NCBI GenBank assembly: GCA_001577215.1 | Contig: LSCC01000042.1 | Span: forward strand, 1-15,823 | Length of the DNA stretch: 15,823 nt | Source of the DNA: Fidelibacterota bacterium TCS52 | Lineage (GTDB): Bacteria; Fidelibacterota; Fidelibacteria; Fidelibacterales; Fidelibacteraceae | Reading direction: 5' to 3' | Translations under genes and position numbers: made by a program | The notes under the pieces: generated by a model | The model's database searches: none | Seen by the model: the letters and a program-made list of their open reading frames with translations, nothing else | What the model was told of the DNA's origin: nothing | Shown: positions 13,708-15,823 of the stretch, piece after piece | Position numbering within the stretch: the stretch's first letter is position 1 | How the letters are laid out: every line of letters begins with the position of its first letter

Positions 13708-15823
13708 TTGAAGCAAATAGATAAAATAAAGTTGGATAAAATACTATCACAAGTTAGAAAACCAGGTAGATATTGTGGTGGAGAATTCAACATGGTTAAA
13801 AAAAACCATAGCAATGTTGATGTAAAAATATGTTTGATTTATCCGGATGTTTATGAAGTTGGAATGTCATTTTACGGTTATCAATTATTGTATCATTTGA
13901 TAAATGCTGAAAAATCATTTGTTGCTGAAAGAAGTTATTCACCTTGGTTTGACATGGAAGAATTAATGAGGTCGGAAAATTTACCTTTGTATTCTTTAGA
14001 AACACTTACTCCATTATCGGAATTTGATTTGTTAGGGTTTACATTACAATATGAAATGACCTATACAAATATTTTAAATATTCTTGATCTGTCGAAAATA
14101 CCAATTTTTTCAAAAGATAGGGGTGAAGAAGACCCAATTATTATTGCTGGTGGCTCCGGTGCGGTAAATCCAGAACCAATAAGAGATATTATTGATATTT
14201 TTGTAATTGGAGATGGTGAAAAAATTATTATTAAATTAATTAATAAAGTAAAAAAATATAAGTTACAAAATTATAAACGTGATGATATTTTAAGAAATTT
14301 ATCAAATCCGGAAGATGGGATTTATATTCCTAAATATTTTCAAAAAGATAAAAAACAAAAAGTTGTAGCTAATAAGATCAAATCATTATCAAAAGAAAAT
14401 TATTCAGTGAAGCCATTGATACCAATAAAGGAAATTGTTCAAGATAGATTATCTCTAGAAGTTCAAAGAGGTTGTACTGCCGGTTGTAGGTTTTGCCAAG
14501 CAGGAATGATCTATCGTCCTATCAGAGAACGCCCATATTCTGAATTAGCAAAATATACAAAAGATACATTAAAAAATACGGGCTATGAAACGGTTTCATT
14601 ATTGAGTCTGTCAACAACTGATTATACAGGTTTAAGTTCATATTTTTCATTAACGAAAAAATATTTTAATGAAAATAATATTTCTGTTTCATTACCTTCG
14701 TTGCGTCTGGATTCTTTTAACAGCAAGATAGTTGATAATATAAATAATAATAAAAAATCCGGGATCACTTTTGCGCCTGAGGCAGGTACGCAAAGATTAA
14801 GAGATGTTATAAATAAAAATATTTCTGAAGAAGATCTTTTTTCTTCTGTAAAAGTTTCCTTAGAAAATAATTACAAGACATTAAAATTTTACTTTATGAT
14901 CGGATTACCTACAGAAACAGACAAAGATATTGCCGGCATAGTTGAACTAATAAAACGCATAAGTACGATGTCAAAATCGTATGGAAGAATTAGGATAAAT
15001 GTGTCAATATCAACTTTTATACCAAAACCAATGACTCCATTTCAATGGGAAAAACAATTATTACCTGATGAAGCTGATAGAAAAATTCAATATTTAAGAA
15101 AAGAATTGAAAAATGCTAAAGTAAAATTAATGACAAATGATCCCTATGAATCGCTAATTGAAAGTATATTATCGCGCGGTGGCAGTAGATTGAATTTAGT
15201 GATCTATGAGGTTTGGAAAAATGGTGGAAAATTTGATGCATGGAGTGAAAAATTTGATAAAGAATTATGGTTAAAAGCATTAAGAAAATATAATATTGAT
15301 CCATTGAAATTTACAGCAGAGAAAGATATTAACAAACTTTTGCCGTGGGATTTTATTGATTATGGTGTAAAAAAAAAATTCTTAATTGCTGAGCGAGAAA
15401 AGGCATTTAAGGTAGAAAACACAATTGATTGTAGAGATGGATGTTATTTTTGCGGTGTTTGTAATGGCGATTTAAAAATGTTACAGAATAATATAAATAT
15501 TTTTAATAGTGAAGAAATTGATAAAGAGAAATTGAAGTTAGATATCGAGGAAGAAAAAAAAATAGAGAATGCTGAGGAATGGATAGTTAGAATGAAATTT
15601 GCAAAAGCAGGGTTAATTAAATATATTACACATCACGATTTGTTTCGAATATTTCAAAGAAGTATAAATATGTTAAATTTACCAATAAAATATTCACAGG
15701 GTTTCAATCGTCGTCCAAAAATTTCTTTTGGTTTTCCTATTCCAATGAGTTATGCTGCTTATGAGGAATATGTTGATATGATCTTTTTACAACCGATATC
15801 AGATATAGAAAGTAAATTTAATG
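13708..15823 (+). CDS. B12-binding-like radical SAM protein (TIGR03960 type) fused to DUF2344, 3' truncated
   Basis: The frame is open from a TTG at 13708 to the window edge (705 codons). The N-terminus has VRKPGRYCGGEFN, typical of TIGR03960 proteins. A degenerate cobalamin-binding-like domain follows (about 35-200), with YPDVYEVGMSFYG and AGGSGAVNPEP. The radical SAM cluster is C256-x3-C260-x2-C263 in RGCTAGCRFCQAG. A second cysteine set, C575-x3-C579-x2-C582-x2-C585 (DCRDGCYFCGVC), may bind another cluster or zinc. From about residue 625 (WIVRMKFAKAGLIKYITHHD) a DUF2344 domain begins and is cut by the window end. The substrate is not known to me. In many genomes this pair lies upstream of rng (RNase G) and ribosomal genes rplU/rpmA, which would be expected to the right. 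It follows dxr after 28 bases. Confidence 0.9.
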   Translation, partial: MKQIDKIKLDKILSQVRKPGRYCGGEFNMVKKNHSNVDVKICLIYPDVYEVGMSFYGYQLLYHLINAEKSFVAERSYSPWFDMEELMRSENLPLYSLETLTPLSEFDLLGFTLQYEMTYTNILNILDLSKIPIFSKDRGEEDPIIIAGGSGAVNPEPIRDIIDIFVIGDGEKIIIKLINKVKKYKLQNYKRDDILRNLSNPEDGIYIPKYFQKDKKQKVVANKIKSLSKENYSVKPLIPIKEIVQDRLSLEVQRGCTAGCRFCQAGMIYRPIRERPYSELAKYTKDTLKNTGYETVSLLSLSTTDYTGLSSYFSLTKKYFNENNISVSLPSLRLDSFNSKIVDNINNNKKSGITFAPEAGTQRLRDVINKNISEEDLFSSVKVSLENNYKTLKFYFMIGLPTETDKDIAGIVELIKRISTMSKSYGRIRINVSISTFIPKPMTPFQWEKQLLPDEADRKIQYLRKELKNAKVKLMTNDPYESLIESILSRGGSRLNLVIYEVWKNGGKFDAWSEKFDKELWLKALRKYNIDPLKFTAEKDINKLLPWDFIDYGVKKKFLIAEREKAFKVENTIDCRDGCYFCGVCNGDLKMLQNNINIFNSEEIDKEKLKLDIEEEKKIENAEEWIVRMKFAKAGLIKYITHHDLFRIFQRSINMLNLPIKYSQGFNRRPKISFGFPIPMSYAAYEEYVDMIFLQPISDIESKFN

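Noticed and set aside
1..15823. CRISPR array, defence island, prophage or transposon
   Set aside because: I found no regularly spaced repeats, transposase, integrase, phage or nuclease genes; the window is mainly housekeeping envelope genes.

Overview
This is a strongly AT-rich stretch (G+C about one third or less, judged by eye) from a Gram-negative, lipid A-making bacterium. The best pointers are an LpxC-FabZ fusion, a BamA with five POTRA domains, Skp/OmpH, and a radical SAM protein fused to DUF2344. LpxC-FabZ fusions are typical of the Bacteroidota/FCB superphylum. Clear Shine-Dalgarno sites (GGAG, AGGA) before most genes argue against a classical Bacteroidota member. A low-GC FCB lineage such as Cloacimonadota, Delongbacteria, Marinimicrobia or Ignavibacteria fits best, but the window alone does not settle which.

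Layout. Positions 1-1924 are read on the minus strand: a tRNA-Ser(GGA), a dipeptide epimerase of the enolase superfamily, and the N-terminal part of a MalY/PatB-type PLP C-S lyase that runs off the left edge. The gaps here hold hairpins, dyads and short motifs that resemble decayed intergenic repeats. From 2093 to the right edge every gene is on the plus strand: a DUF819 membrane protein, rseP, a small unknown ORF, uppS, bamA, skp/ompH, lpxD, lpxC-fabZ, lpxA, an unknown exported protein, dxr, and a 3'-truncated B12-binding-like radical SAM/DUF2344 protein that starts at TTG.

How the genes work together. The plus-strand block is an envelope-building cluster. UppS makes the undecaprenyl carrier lipid and Dxr commits carbon to its isoprenoid precursors. 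BamA inserts outer-membrane barrels and Skp escorts their unfolded forms. LpxA, LpxC and LpxD carry out the first three committed steps of lipid A synthesis, and the FabZ half of the fusion feeds acyl-ACP supply. RseP is the intramembrane protease usually linked to envelope-stress signalling. The genes from uppS to lpxA are tightly packed (a 4-nt overlap at lpxD/lpxC), which suggests one transcription unit. cdsA and lpxB, frequent members of such clusters, are not in the window. The dipeptide epimerase fits peptidoglycan-peptide or other dipeptide catabolism.

No defence system, mobile element, CRISPR array or prophage is visible. The least explained items are the 228-residue exported protein between lpxA and dxr, with a terminator-like hairpin inside its first codons, the small ORF that separates rseP from uppS, and the structured intergenic DNA in the left 2 kb.
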